From a virus, in IMG/VR virus record IMGVR_UViG_3300038620_000126, positions 46,247-110,246 of that record: 64,000 nt of DNA. One strand, 5' to 3'. Position 1 is the stretch's first letter, and each line of letters begins with the position of its first letter. Shown piece after piece: positions 6,430 through 14,997 of the stretch. The translations under genes were made by a program, and so were the position numbers. The notes beneath the pieces are model-generated. The model was not told the origin of the DNA. It saw only the letters and a program-made list of their open reading frames with translations, and made no database searches.

Positions 6430-8736
6430 TTAACGCGAACGGTACTTTAGATTTTCTTTTAATAGTTTGAGACCATCTTCATATCCCAATTCATTAGTGC
6501 TTTGCTCTTGTGCACTTTCATAAATACCGTTGTTACGACTTAGTCCTTGAAAGTTTTGCGATGATTTTGATTTTGTATCATTCACAATTGAATTAGACTT
6601 CCAGAACTTGTTAATTTTGTTTTGAGAATCGAAATTCCAAATTTTTGCCTGATTGTGAATTTGATTACGTTCACTCTCAGATAAGTTGTTCCAAACATTT
6701 ACATATTGCTTGGGCATATTTTTTATGTAGCTTGGGGCATTTTGATCGCTTTCATAAACCCTTCTACAAACTTCATAAATTTGATTTGGGTGATAAACTT
6801 GATTCTTAGCAATCTCATCTGAAACAATTTGCTTTTGTGCACTGGACAATCCATAGAAAAACTGTTTCTGATTTTCTGAAAGCATTCTAACAAATGGATA
6901 TAGTTCATCAACTGATTCTGAATAATGCCTTGAATAAGTTTGATTTGCTGCTTCTAATGCATTATCTACAGTTTCATCAATACTTTCAATTTCAATTGAA
7001 TCACCCAATTGATAGTGTTCCGTAATACCAGATTCATTCAGTGATTCTGCTATTGTTTCCGTATAATTAATGCTACTTTCAACACTAGGTTGTATTACAT
7101 CTTCCATGTAACTTCCAATTGCTTCAATATTTTCTTTTAGTTTATCTGAATAATTAATGCTACCTTCTAGGTATGGCTTAATTTCATCTTGTGTATAATC
7201 AATCAAATCATTAGTTCTTTCTGCAATGAATTCTGAATAATCTCTATTGCCTTGAATATTTTCACGAAGTTCTTCAGTATAATCAACAATGTGGTTTACA
7301 TGTTCTGCAATGTTTTCGCTATAATTAATAGCACTTTCAACATTGGGGCGAAGTTCACCGTCCATATATTCACGGTTGTTGTGTATACCTTCTCTTAATT
7401 CGTTTTGGGTATAATCAATAAGTTGATTGGTTGTTTGACCAATAGCTTCGGTATAACTAACTAGTTTATTGAATTTATTTTCAAGTGTATCAAAAGCATT
7501 TTTTATCTGCTTCGAATAGGCATTAATTTCATTTTTCAACTCTTTTATAGAGTTGTCATTTTCGAAAGTGTTGTTTTCTGCATAACCTGCAACACTATCA
7601 ATTTTATTTTCAATATCTTCAAACGCTTCATTAATTTTTCTACTATGTTCTTCCAAATAGTTTGAAATTTGTTCAATTTTGCGTTGTTGATATGAATTTT
7701 CTGGAACTTTAGAACGTAGGTTTTTAATTTCTTTTTCTACATTTCTAAAATTTTTGTTGTGGGCTTCTGCGAGCCTGTCAACTTTTTGCTTTAATTTGTT
7801 TGTGGTTTTTTCAGTTTCGTAACCCATTTCTTTTAGTTTATTTTTTGTTTTATTTATTTCATTTGTTTTATTTATTTCATAATTTAAATTTTCTTCTTCA
7901 GATTCATATTCTTCATCTTCAAAGTTTTCTGATTCAAAGTTTATACGATCTATCATTCTTTGAACCCTATTAACTTGTGATTCATTTAATGTATAGATAA
8001 TTTGATTTCCATAGTCAGAATCCAAACCAAAATCTTCATTTATAATGGTAAGGTCATCTGCATCATTTACAACACCCAATCTTGGTTCATAGTCAAAGCT
8101 TGAATAAAGTGAACTATAGTTTTTATTGTTCTTTTCAGCAAGTCTTTGAAGTTGATTATCAAGTGTTTTATAATATTCTCTATATTTTTGGCGGAGTTCT
8201 TCTCCCTCTTGAACTTGAGAAAGTTGAGCGCCCGAAAAACCGGGAACTGATACTAAATCATACGTAAAAATCTTTTTAATTTTTACTTTTTTATCATTTC
8301 CAACTTGACCTGCTGCTCTCGATGATATGTATAGCGGAACACCAGCATCAACTAAGTTTCTAGCCTGCTCCCCGTATATAGTGGGGAGTAAGCGAATTCT
8401 ACCTTCAATTGTATTATTTTTCTTATTATACCAAACATTTTCAACTTTATGAGATGCATTTTGAAGTGAAATATCAAAACCTTCTGGGTGATCCATTTCA
8501 CCCAACAAAGCATTCTTTTTAGCCCTTTCTTGAAGTTGCCCTAACTGGTTTAAGTATTCCTGTTTTTCATAAATTCGATTATTATCGTTTTCTTTATCAA
8601 GTTCTGCAAAAGTACCTTCTAAAATGTAGTCTTTTGTCTTTTTATTTTCATTGTTACCTTCATTTACAAGCTCAATGTTAGAACTACTTTTTTCCAGTAA
8701 AAAAATCCATTGGTTATCATTTGTCTTATTAGACAT
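6430..8736 (-). CDS. 21: prohead protease (T4 gp21-like) fused to a coiled-coil scaffold
   Basis: A 768-residue protein. Residues 37-175 are a T4 gp21-type prohead protease: E80-M-D-H83-P with the probable catalytic His, L-Y-I-S-S139-R with the catalytic Ser, then Y-D160-L-V-x-x-P-G-F. The rest is long coiled coil. About residues 430-590 carry repeats built on INYSE, IDYTQ and VDYTE cores every 15-30 residues, followed by a Gln/Asn-rich tail. In T4 the protease and the scaffold core gp22 are separate neighbouring genes; here one protein seems to do both. The protease would mature the capsid and cut the leaders of internal proteins, many of which end in [ILV]-x-E. A late box lies at 8753..8762. 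The fusion reading is inference from length and composition. Confidence 0.85.
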   Translation of the reverse strand: MSNKTNDNQWIFLLEKSSSNIELVNEGNNENKKTKDYILEGTFAELDKENDNNRIYEKQEYLNQLGQLQERAKKNALLGEMDHPEGFDISLQNASHKVENVWYNKKNNTIEGRIRLLPTIYGEQARNLVDAGVPLYISSRAAGQVGNDKKVKIKKIFTYDLVSVPGFSGAQLSQVQEGEELRQKYREYYKTLDNQLQRLAEKNNKNYSSLYSSFDYEPRLGVVNDADDLTIINEDFGLDSDYGNQIIYTLNESQVNRVQRMIDRINFESENFEDEEYESEEENLNYEINKTNEINKTKNKLKEMGYETEKTTNKLKQKVDRLAEAHNKNFRNVEKEIKNLRSKVPENSYQQRKIEQISNYLEEHSRKINEAFEDIENKIDSVAGYAENNTFENDNSIKELKNEINAYSKQIKNAFDTLENKFNKLVSYTEAIGQTTNQLIDYTQNELREGIHNNREYMDGELRPNVESAINYSENIAEHVNHIVDYTEELRENIQGNRDYSEFIAERTNDLIDYTQDEIKPYLEGSINYSDKLKENIEAIGSYMEDVIQPSVESSINYTETIAESLNESGITEHYQLGDSIEIESIDETVDNALEAANQTYSRHYSESVDELYPFVRMLSENQKQFFYGLSSAQKQIVSDEIAKNQVYHPNQIYEVCRRVYESDQNAPSYIKNMPKQYVNVWNNLSESERNQIHNQAKIWNFDSQNKINKFWKSNSIVNDTKSKSSQNFQGLSRNNGIYESAQEQSTNELGYEDGLKLLKENLKYRSR

Positions 8737-8752
8737 AGTTTTATTTTTTCTT

Positions 8753-8762
8753 TATTTATTTA
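8753..8762 (-). promoter_or_regulatory. late promoter box TAAATAAATA
   Basis: Exact TAAATAAATA on the minus strand, 16 bases before the protease-scaffold ATG. It probably also drives the capsid gene. Confidence 0.65.
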
Positions 8763-8770
8763 TTATAAAA

Positions 8771-8795
8771 TAAAAAAGCGGCTTTGTAGCCGCTT
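8771..8795 (-). terminator. intrinsic terminator
   Basis: AGCGGCT-ACAA-AGCCGCT hairpin followed by a T run on the minus strand, 40 bases after the gene at 8835..9233. It sits just before the late box of the next gene. Confidence 0.85.
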
Positions 8796-8834
8796 AGAAT
8801 TTGACTTTTAGTAAGTATTTCATTAAAGTGTTAA

Positions 8835-9233
8835 TTAATCATCATCTTCTTCACCCAAACCATATCTATCCTCTAACTCTTCCGCTGCTCCTTCTATTCC
8901 ATAACTATCTTTCATTTCAGCCGTTTCAATAACATGTTTCATAACTTTTTCTTTTAATGAACCACCATCTTTATCTTCTGCAGCATCTAACAGTGCCATT
9001 AAGTCATTTTCAAATTCTAAATCAAATTCATCTGCTGCATCTTTCATAGCATATTCAAGTGCATCATCTTTTACATTGTCTGCCACTGCGTCTGCTATAT
9101 CATCAATATCAAATTCGGAAAATGCTCTGTTAGAACTTAAATTAAATTCAAGTTCTTCATTTATCTTCTTTTTATTTTTTGAAATTTTATTTTCTTTGAT
9201 AAATTCATTAAATGTAGGTAGTTTACTTCTCAT
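8835..9233 (-). CDS. capsid-targeted acidic internal protein
   Basis: A 132-residue protein beginning MRSKLPTFNEFIKE, a capsid-targeting-like leader with an I-K-E cleavage site at residues 12-14. The remainder is strongly acidic (runs of DDIADAVAD and a GEEDDD end), like the small acidic prohead core proteins gp67/gp68 of T4 in composition, though no sequence match can be claimed. It has its own late box and terminator, so it is a single-gene unit. Its first 35 bases and its promoter are part of a 90-bp cassette repeated at 10014..10103. Confidence 0.75.
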   Translation of the reverse strand: MRSKLPTFNEFIKENKISKNKKKINEELEFNLSSNRAFSEFDIDDIADAVADNVKDDALEYAMKDAADEFDLEFENDLMALLDAAEDKDGGSLKEKVMKHVIETAEMKDSYGIEGAAEELEDRYGLGEEDDD

Positions 9234-9288
9234 AATTATTGTTTTTGTTATTTATTTAATAAAAAAAAATCCCACTTCAAAAGTGGGA
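9199..9288 (-). repeat. 90-bp terminator-promoter-leader cassette, copy A
   Basis: Identical to 10014..10103 except for one base (A versus T in the A run). On the minus strand it reads: terminator of the preceding gene, late promoter box, short A-rich leader, ATG and codons for the capsid-targeting start MRSKLPTFNEFI. Confidence 0.92.
9249..9258 (-). promoter_or_regulatory. late promoter box TAAATAAATA
   Basis: Exact TAAATAAATA on the minus strand, 15 bases before the ATG at 9233, inside cassette copy A. Confidence 0.7.
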
Positions 9289-9292
9289 TTTT
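9262..9292 (-). terminator. intrinsic terminator
   Basis: AATCCCACTT-TTG-AAGTGGGATT hairpin followed by a nine-base T run on the minus strand, downstream of the gene at 9335..10048. Confidence 0.88.
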
Positions 9293-9334
9293 ATAAAATG
9301 TTTAATTTATTTTTGTAGTTTAGTAAAAACTTAA

Positions 9335-10048
9335 CTACAGTATAGTTTCCATCATATTCTTAACATCTTTTTTGTTTTTAACAGGTTTATTGTAACCTGT
9401 AATTGCTTTAATATACTGTATAGAGTGTTTGTTATCAGGATCCAGTAAATCTTCAAGTCCAGGATCGCCCATTTTATATCTATTGTACAATTTACTTGAA
9501 AAATACATAAACGCATCACCAACTGCATTTTTTACTTTTGCTCTTATGGTGTTTACTTTATCTTTTATAATGTTATCTACATCGGGTTCATTTTTTATTA
9601 ATTTACTACTTACCTTTTTAACTGCATCATTAAGTGCAATAATAACTTCAGTTGCAACTCGTTTCTTAGCAAAGTCTTGAATAATACTTTCAACTTTATC
9701 TTCATTATCACCAAAAATTTCAGGCTTTGTTTTTTTATGCCGTTTTGCAATACTCTCAAAGAGATCGTTAAAAAAATCTATTGTTACTTTTTCAGTAAAG
9801 CTTTTAATAAGGTCATTCAATTTTTCAACTTTGTCTTCAGATCCACTTCTTTTAATTCTAGTTACTTCATCTTTATAAACTGATAATAAAGATACGTCAC
9901 CAGAATCAAGTGACTGTAACATATGCTTTGGTGCATGTTTTAGTAATGGATGATTAACTGCATCTTGTATAACATCTGGCATATCACTTTTAGCCATGTT
10001 TTGATTTTCAGTAATAAATTCATTAAATGTAGGTAGTTTACTTCTCAT
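9335..10048 (-). CDS. capsid-targeted internal protein, 237 aa
   Basis: Begins MRSKLPTFNEFITE, nearly the same leader as the protein at 8835..9233, with an I-T-E cleavage site at residues 12-14. The body is mixed charged and helical with no recognised domain, and it is unrelated to the acidic body of its neighbour although the leader DNA is 99% identical. It is a single-gene unit with its own late box and terminator. Likely packaged in the head; role unknown. Confidence 0.75.
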   Translation of the reverse strand: MRSKLPTFNEFITENQNMAKSDMPDVIQDAVNHPLLKHAPKHMLQSLDSGDVSLLSVYKDEVTRIKRSGSEDKVEKLNDLIKSFTEKVTIDFFNDLFESIAKRHKKTKPEIFGDNEDKVESIIQDFAKKRVATEVIIALNDAVKKVSSKLIKNEPDVDNIIKDKVNTIRAKVKNAVGDAFMYFSSKLYNRYKMGDPGLEDLLDPDNKHSIQYIKAITGYNKPVKNKKDVKNMMETIL

Positions 10049-10103
10049 AATTATTGTTTTTGTTATTTATTTAATTAAAAAAAATCCCACTTCAAAAGTG
10101 GGA
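10014..10103 (-). repeat. 90-bp terminator-promoter-leader cassette, copy B
   Basis: Second copy of the cassette at 9199..9288, offset 815 bases, one mismatch and no gaps. It joins the terminator of the gene at 10111..10740 to the promoter and leader of the gene at 9335..10048. Confidence 0.92.
10064..10073 (-). promoter_or_regulatory. late promoter box TAAATAAATA
   Basis: Exact TAAATAAATA on the minus strand, 15 bases before the ATG at 10048, inside cassette copy B. Confidence 0.7.
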
Positions 10104-10104
10104 C
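10076..10104 (-). terminator. intrinsic terminator
   Basis: Same TCCCACTT-TTG-AAGTGGGA hairpin with T run as at 9262..9292, just after the stop of the gene at 10111..10740. Confidence 0.85.
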
Positions 10105-10110
10105 TTTAAA

Positions 10111-10740
10111 TTATGGATTTAACCGTTTTCCGATTTCAATAGCAGAACGTTTTTCTGACATTGAAAGTCCACTGATAGTTATTAGCCTTTCGTTAGGAAT
10201 AATGGATTCGAATATAAAAGGACGGTTATTTACTGTAGAATGCATTTTTCCATCTTTACCGAATTTTGGGTAACCTACTTCTTTAATAACGCCCTTTTTA
10301 CCTCTACCCGGATAACCATCTCGACACTCATTAGTGCTAATTAGGTAATATTTACCTCCAGCGTCAGCAAAAGCTACAGAATCTTGTTTAAAGTATTCAC
10401 CCAGTTTTGTTAAGGTATCTAGTAAATCTCCCGTATTTTCCTTATCAACTACAAAAAAGGATTCTTCTAATTCTTCTGGTTTTTCGTCCTTTTTTGGAGG
10501 ATAATTTTTATAAAAAAGTCCTTTAATTGGCGTAACACCATAGTTCAAATACAATAGCCTTTGTTTTAGTGTTGAATTGCGGATTTTATTTTCTTCTTTT
10601 GTATAGGGATCTCCACTTTGACAATCATCAGTTTCACGAAACGCGGTTATAACACCGGTATCGTGATTTTTATAGTGTGTCCACAACCTAGATAATCCTG
10701 ATTCGTTAATCTGATCAGATTTGCTAATTTTCTTTGCCAT
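10111..10740 (-). CDS. phage protein of the DUF3293-like family, possible internal protein
   Basis: 209 residues from ATG 10740; an upstream in-frame TTG at 10773 is less likely. The pattern I-T-A-F-R ... E-N-K-I-R-N-S-T-L ... L-N-Y-G-V-T-P-I-K-G ... F-F-V-V-D ... Q-D-S-V-A-F resembles a widespread phage and bacterial family of unknown function that I recall as DUF3293. The start MAKKISKSDQINE ends in I-N-E, a possible prohead-protease site, and the gene sits among internal-protein genes, so it may also be packaged. No late box is visible right upstream. Family match is from memory of the motif order. Confidence 0.6.
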   Translation of the reverse strand: MAKKISKSDQINESGLSRLWTHYKNHDTGVITAFRETDDCQSGDPYTKEENKIRNSTLKQRLLYLNYGVTPIKGLFYKNYPPKKDEKPEELEESFFVVDKENTGDLLDTLTKLGEYFKQDSVAFADAGGKYYLISTNECRDGYPGRGKKGVIKEVGYPKFGKDGKMHSTVNNRPFIFESIIPNERLITISGLSMSEKRSAIEIGKRLNP

Positions 10741-10854
10741 TGTAACGCTGTTTTTTTGATTCAATCGACTCAACTGTTAAACATTGTTAAGATCAAACAA
10801 GTTCCATGAACTATCCAAGATTGATGAGTTTATGCTTCATTTTATAAAAACAGT

Positions 10855-11436
10855 TCAATTAACACCAAGAACTTTTTTGATATCCTTAACAATTTTTTTA
10901 ACTTTTTTGGGAACCTCTATTTTAATTTTGTCAACATCTAATTCACGTTCTACCTTTGCTGCTGTGTTTGTGTATAAAGTTTTCATTGTTTTAATATTTT
11001 TGTTAAGTTTACTGGAATTCACTGCTTCTGATGCTTCATCAGGATCAACAACATTAATAAAAACTTCATAAACGTTTTCATTTTTATGATAAATAACTTC
11101 ACTATAAAGAGCTGCTTTCTTTTTTTCAATTTTATCTAAAAACTCTTTTACTTTATCACCTTTAGATGATTCATCAATTAACTTTTTCGTTGATTTTTGA
11201 GAAAGAATTCCAACATAGCTGTATGCATGTTTGTTTCGCTCAAGTCTTAAATTTTCTTTTTCAACAGTTTTAATTTTGTATTGTTCTTCATAAATATTTA
11301 TAATACTTCTCATAATTAATGAAGCAAATTCTTCTGTAGGTGCTTTCATATTTGTAAGCACGCTATCATAAAGACCTTCTTTAACATTTTTATTTTCTTT
11401 AATAAATTGACTAAATGTAGGTAGTTTGTTTTTCAA
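10855..11436 (-). CDS. capsid-targeted internal protein, 193 aa, TTG start
   Basis: Starts with TTG at 11436, because only this start gives the leader MKNKLPTFSQFIKE with its I-K-E site and lies 13 bases from a late box. The leader DNA resembles the 90-bp cassettes at 9.2 and 10.0 kb. The body is lysine-rich and helical, ending in a basic tail; no domain recognised. Likely packaged in the head. Confidence 0.7.
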   Translation of the reverse strand: MKNKLPTFSQFIKENKNVKEGLYDSVLTNMKAPTEEFASLIMRSIINIYEEQYKIKTVEKENLRLERNKHAYSYVGILSQKSTKKLIDESSKGDKVKEFLDKIEKKKAALYSEVIYHKNENVYEVFINVVDPDEASEAVNSSKLNKNIKTMKTLYTNTAAKVERELDVDKIKIEVPKKVKKIVKDIKKVLGVN

Positions 11437-11448
11437 AGCTGTTTTTTT

Positions 11449-11970
11449 TTATTTATTTACTAGGAAAAATTCTACTGCATTTTTATAGTCTTTAGGAACA
11501 GAATTTTCAATTGTATCATGTATCCATTCCGATGCAAGCCATGTTAAAATTACTATTTTTACTTCAGATTTAGTTAGTTCTTCAAATTTCATTTTTCCCT
11601 TTTCAGTTTTAAAAGTTTGATTATAATCTATTATTTCATTTTTTATGTAAATGTAAAAATCTTTAATTTTATTTCTACTAACTTCATATTTTTTATCAAC
11701 TCTTTTTCGCATTATATCGTCTATTTCACTAAACATGTAGTCAAACGCCTCGCTGGGTTTTGGTAACTTTGAATCTTTTTTGTAGGTTTTTCCGTGTTTT
11801 GTTCGCTGCTTTTCTTTCATATGTTCTATATCATCAATAACAATAGAAGCGGTTTCTCTTAATCCACGTTTTATAAATCTTTTACTTTTATTTGTAATGT
11901 TAAAGGGGTTATCGTCGTATTCAAACGCTTCAAATAAAAATTCAGAAAAAGTTGGAATAAAGCTTGACAT
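11449..11970 (-). CDS. capsid-targeted internal protein, 173 aa
   Basis: Begins MSSFIPTFSEFLFEAFE, a leader variant with an L-F-E cleavage site followed by Ala, as in T4 internal proteins. The body is basic and helical (an arginine/lysine-rich stretch near residues 25-70) with no recognised fold; such composition would suit a DNA-associated core protein. It has its own late box at 11984..11993 and ends inside the late box of the next gene. Confidence 0.7.
   Translation of the reverse strand: MSSFIPTFSEFLFEAFEYDDNPFNITNKSKRFIKRGLRETASIVIDDIEHMKEKQRTKHGKTYKKDSKLPKPSEAFDYMFSEIDDIMRKRVDKKYEVSRNKIKDFYIYIKNEIIDYNQTFKTEKGKMKFEELTKSEVKIVILTWLASEWIHDTIENSVPKDYKNAVEFFLVNK
11450..11459 (-). promoter_or_regulatory. 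late promoter box TAAATAAATA overlapping a stop codon
   Basis: TAAATAAATA on the minus strand, 13 bases before the TTG start at 11436. It contains part of the TAA stop of the gene at 11449..11970. Confidence 0.65.
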
Positions 11971-11983
11971 TCCTAGTTTTTCT

Positions 11984-11993
11984 TATTTATTTA
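11984..11993 (-). promoter_or_regulatory. late promoter box TAAATAAATA
   Basis: Exact TAAATAAATA on the minus strand, 13 bases before the ATG at 11970. Confidence 0.65.
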
Positions 11994-12063
11994 GAACGTG
12001 AAACCAAAGCACATCGGTTTCTGTTCTTACAGTAGGAGGTTAAACATTAAACTTAGAAAAAAA

Positions 12064-12591
12064 ATGAAAGACAACGTAAAAAAGTTCCAAAAAAAATCCG
12101 AAGCTCTAGATTTTATTGTTGGGGACAATTCCCTTTTCACAATTAAAAACATAAAAACGGGGAATCGCTTAACTTATAGGGTTAAGCGCCCCAAAAAAAT
12201 TATTGATCAGAATAAAGAGCTTTACTTTGTTGAAGTTCTTAATTCTGAAAATTCGTATGAATATATTGGTTGCATGCAACTAAATCAAACCAATAATTTG
12301 TACTTTTTCAAACTAACAAAAAAGAGTCCTCGGCCATTAGATGATGCGGGTGTAAAGCCTATTCAGTGGCTTATAAAATACCTTCAAACAGACGGTAATG
12401 AACTTCACCCGTCATTGGAAATTTGGCACCACGGAATGTGTGGTAAATGTGGACGGGAACTAACCGTTCCCGAATCCATAAAAGTAGGATTTGGACCACA
12501 TTGCTATAAACTTGTTAAACCACAAGTTGAAGCAGAACTTAAATCTAAGCTCAAAAATTTGAGTAAAGAGCAAATAGAAACATTGCAATAA
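12064..12591 (+). CDS. Cys-rich phage protein with DUF6011-like zinc motif
   Basis: 175 residues from ATG 12064; the frame is open back to a GTG at 11998, but the ATG after an A-rich stretch is a better start. Near residues 122-147 it carries H-H-G-M-C-G-K-C-G-R-E-L-T ... P-E-S-I-K-V-G-F-G-P-H-C, the C-x2-C-G-R-x-L-T-x-P-E-S-I-x-x-G-x-G-P-x-C signature that I know from phage proteins of the DUF6011 type, probably a small zinc-binding fold. The N-terminal 120 residues look like a beta-rich domain. It is one of few plus-strand genes and converges on the gene at 12592. Function unknown, possibly early. Confidence 0.7.
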   Translation: MKDNVKKFQKKSEALDFIVGDNSLFTIKNIKTGNRLTYRVKRPKKIIDQNKELYFVEVLNSENSYEYIGCMQLNQTNNLYFFKLTKKSPRPLDDAGVKPIQWLIKYLQTDGNELHPSLEIWHHGMCGKCGRELTVPESIKVGFGPHCYKLVKPQVEAELKSKLKNLSKEQIETLQ

Positions 12592-14496
12592 TCAATTTCC
12601 CATCTTTCCAAAAAGCCCACCGTTTTCGCGAACATAGTTTCCAATCTTTTCTATTTCGCCTCGGTGGGTTCTTTTATATTGCTCAGAAGTTTCTGCACCT
12701 TCAATTATACCATTGTGAATGGATTCAATATAATTTGAAGGTGTTTGACTGTAATCCCGCTTTTCAATTCCATCGCCCCTGTCTTCAAATTCACCACGAC
12801 TGGGGTTTGCTTGTTCACCAGCAAATTTTTCACTTGGTAATGTTCTATAAAGTTTACCAGTTCCTCGGTTAAACATAGATTGAATTTCGGCGCCATCTCG
12901 TGGTCTTCCATGTGCAAGTTCAACTTGTACACTCATTGATGTTGGAAAATCTTCAGCCCCCAAATCATCTGAAAATTGAAATATAGCCTGTTCACAAATT
13001 AAGTTACCAATCATCATAATTGGATTCATTGGATTTCCAACAACTAAATGCCAATTACCAACTGGATTACCAGATATTAGTGATGGTAAAATAATAGCGT
13101 CTGGACGAGACTTTGCACTTTCCATATCAAGAAACATTTTAAGCCCACCACCAATCATGCTTTTAATTTTATTCATGGTTTCTTTGGGGTCTGAAGACGG
13201 ATCAAACATTGCTTGAAGATCCGTTTGTATAGAATCCGCAATATTTGAAACATCAGAACTTAAGGTTCTAAAGTATTCTTGATAATCACCAGCATAAAAA
13301 CTTGACCAATCACCAAGAAATGGAACTTGTGGAACATCAGGAAAAAATCTTACATCACCACCCCACCAAGGTGCATAATCATAACACAAAGCCAACATAT
13401 TAGCAAGAACATCAAGCATTCCAACTTTTGGACTGATATTACCTCCTGCTGTAAGATCAAATTGAAAATTAATTTTTAAATTTTGTTGTTCAAATTCAAG
13501 ACCTTTTTGCCGCTTTTTTGTGTTTTTAATAACATTTACGGGGCCATAAACAGCATTAGGATGGGTTTTTTCGTATGCATCTTTACCATAAATTTGTTGA
13601 GCCTTTTTTGATCTTTGTGCAAGATCGCCCGAACCAGATGCTTGTCCAGAATAAAATGCAGTAACAGTTCTCAATGCACCTGAATTCGAAACAGAACCTG
13701 GCAGATCCGAAAAACCCGGAATTTTACCATCCTCTTCCCATACGTCTGATTCAATATCCTCCCAATTGTACTTAGTTGAAAATTGCATTATTTCACTCAA
13801 CTTATTTTCAGTCTCTTCACCAAAATAAGTTACAGCTTTTGCAACAGGAGGCATATATTTAACACCTTGAATTTCTGCATTTTTGTTAGTTACTGTAACA
13901 GGGCCTAAAGCATCTGTTGTTGGGTAAAGAAATCTTCTTAGTGTTATTAATCGGTTGTTTGGTATTTCGCCAAAATATCTTGCATAAACAAAATCTTTAG
14001 GTTGATAAGCAAATATTGGCCCAACCTTATCACCAAGATTATCAGAGCTAAAATAGTTTAATATATTTTTTAGTGTTGGTTCAACATATTCTGGTTTTTG
14101 TATATCATTACCAGCTTCTTCTGAAGTATTATTGGGGTTTAGAAAGAAGTCATTAATTGAATGATAAGCATTTTTATCTTTTGCAAGACTAAAAATAGCA
14201 AAGTTGTTCATCATTGCTTTGCCACCCTTTACAACTACTCTGCCTTTTGCACCAGAACCCGAAACTTGATTCTTTACATCATCAAGACTATTAATTTGAA
14301 TTATTTTATAAACTTCACTTGAACCGTATTGTTCATATGCTCCCTCGAACACTTCTTCGGGTATAATTCGTGGATTGACTTCATTTTGAAGGTCTTCATA
14401 ACTATCAACATTTAATGCATCCCCATTAACACCCGGAAATACTACAGGCTCAAACGAACTATTGCTTTCTCGTGCTTGGCTAAGTGATCCCTGCAT
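12592..14496 (-). CDS. virion structural protein, possibly tail or baseplate
   Basis: A 634-residue protein. About residues 480-560 contain G-N-W-H-L-V-V-G-N-P-M-N-P-I-M-M-I-G-N-L followed by D-D-L-G-A-E-D-F-P-T and H-G-R-P-R-D-G-A-E-I-Q-S-M-F-N-x-G-x-G-K-L-Y. This pattern recalls tail or baseplate proteins of large myophages, including tube-cap type proteins, but the exact role is not certain. No portal motifs were found, although its size is portal-like. A late box of the AATAAATATA type lies at 14507..14516. Its 3' end abuts the convergent plus-strand gene. Confidence 0.65.
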   Translation of the reverse strand: MQGSLSQARESNSSFEPVVFPGVNGDALNVDSYEDLQNEVNPRIIPEEVFEGAYEQYGSSEVYKIIQINSLDDVKNQVSGSGAKGRVVVKGGKAMMNNFAIFSLAKDKNAYHSINDFFLNPNNTSEEAGNDIQKPEYVEPTLKNILNYFSSDNLGDKVGPIFAYQPKDFVYARYFGEIPNNRLITLRRFLYPTTDALGPVTVTNKNAEIQGVKYMPPVAKAVTYFGEETENKLSEIMQFSTKYNWEDIESDVWEEDGKIPGFSDLPGSVSNSGALRTVTAFYSGQASGSGDLAQRSKKAQQIYGKDAYEKTHPNAVYGPVNVIKNTKKRQKGLEFEQQNLKINFQFDLTAGGNISPKVGMLDVLANMLALCYDYAPWWGGDVRFFPDVPQVPFLGDWSSFYAGDYQEYFRTLSSDVSNIADSIQTDLQAMFDPSSDPKETMNKIKSMIGGGLKMFLDMESAKSRPDAIILPSLISGNPVGNWHLVVGNPMNPIMMIGNLICEQAIFQFSDDLGAEDFPTSMSVQVELAHGRPRDGAEIQSMFNRGTGKLYRTLPSEKFAGEQANPSRGEFEDRGDGIEKRDYSQTPSNYIESIHNGIIEGAETSEQYKRTHRGEIEKIGNYVRENGGLFGKMGN

Positions 14497-14506
14497 TTAA
14501 CTTTTT

Positions 14507-14516
14507 TATATTTATT
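14507..14516 (-). promoter_or_regulatory. late promoter box AATAAATATA
   Basis: AATAAATATA on the minus strand, 10 bases before the ATG at 14496, closest of all to the T4 TATAAATA form. Confidence 0.55.
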
Positions 14517-14532
14517 CTAATAACAAAAACAA

Positions 14533-14985
14533 TTAATTTTTTTCTACATTATCATTTAAGCTTGTTTCTACATTTTTTAATTTCTTTTTCATTTTTTCAG
14601 GAAACATTTCTAATTCTTCATTTACCACTTTAAGGGGGATTTCTCGCTTCTTTGCATAATATAATTTTATCTCGTATGAAGGTTCCCAATCACTTTTTTC
14701 TTTTTCTGATTTTACGGTTTTTGATTTTGCAAATATAAATTTAGGGGTTCTTTTAAATTTTCTTTTTAGGGTAAAGAACCATGCAAGTGTAGCTTTATCT
14801 GGCTTAACATGTTTATTGTTTAATGCATTAGATTGAAGGGGATAACCCTTAGCCAAAAATCGATTTAACATAAACCAATTTTTTGATAACTCACTAAAAG
14901 ACTTATTTTGAAAATTTTTAGGATTTTCAAAAAAATCTTTAATGTAAGCCATTAAATCATCGGACTTTTGATTTTGTTTTGCCAT
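14533..14985 (-). CDS. hypothetical protein, 150 aa
   Basis: A lysine-rich protein with an aromatic core (L-A-W-F-F-T-L-K-R-K-F near residue 90) and a long charged C-terminal tail. No family recognised. It lies between the structural gene and the sigma-like gene cluster with short gaps, so it is probably cotranscribed with 14998..16166. Function unknown. Confidence 0.6.
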   Translation of the reverse strand: MAKQNQKSDDLMAYIKDFFENPKNFQNKSFSELSKNWFMLNRFLAKGYPLQSNALNNKHVKPDKATLAWFFTLKRKFKRTPKFIFAKSKTVKSEKEKSDWEPSYEIKLYYAKKREIPLKVVNEELEMFPEKMKKKLKNVETSLNDNVEKN

Positions 14986-14997
14986 AGTTTTTATATA

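Noticed and set aside
12034-12041. AGGAGG as a Shine-Dalgarno site for the plus-strand gene at 12064
   Set aside because: It lies about 25 bases before the ATG, too far, and other genes in this phage lack such sites.
12592-14496. Portal protein (gp20)
   Set aside because: The size is similar, but no portal motifs are seen, and the G-N-P-M-N-P and D-F-P segments point to a tail or baseplate protein.
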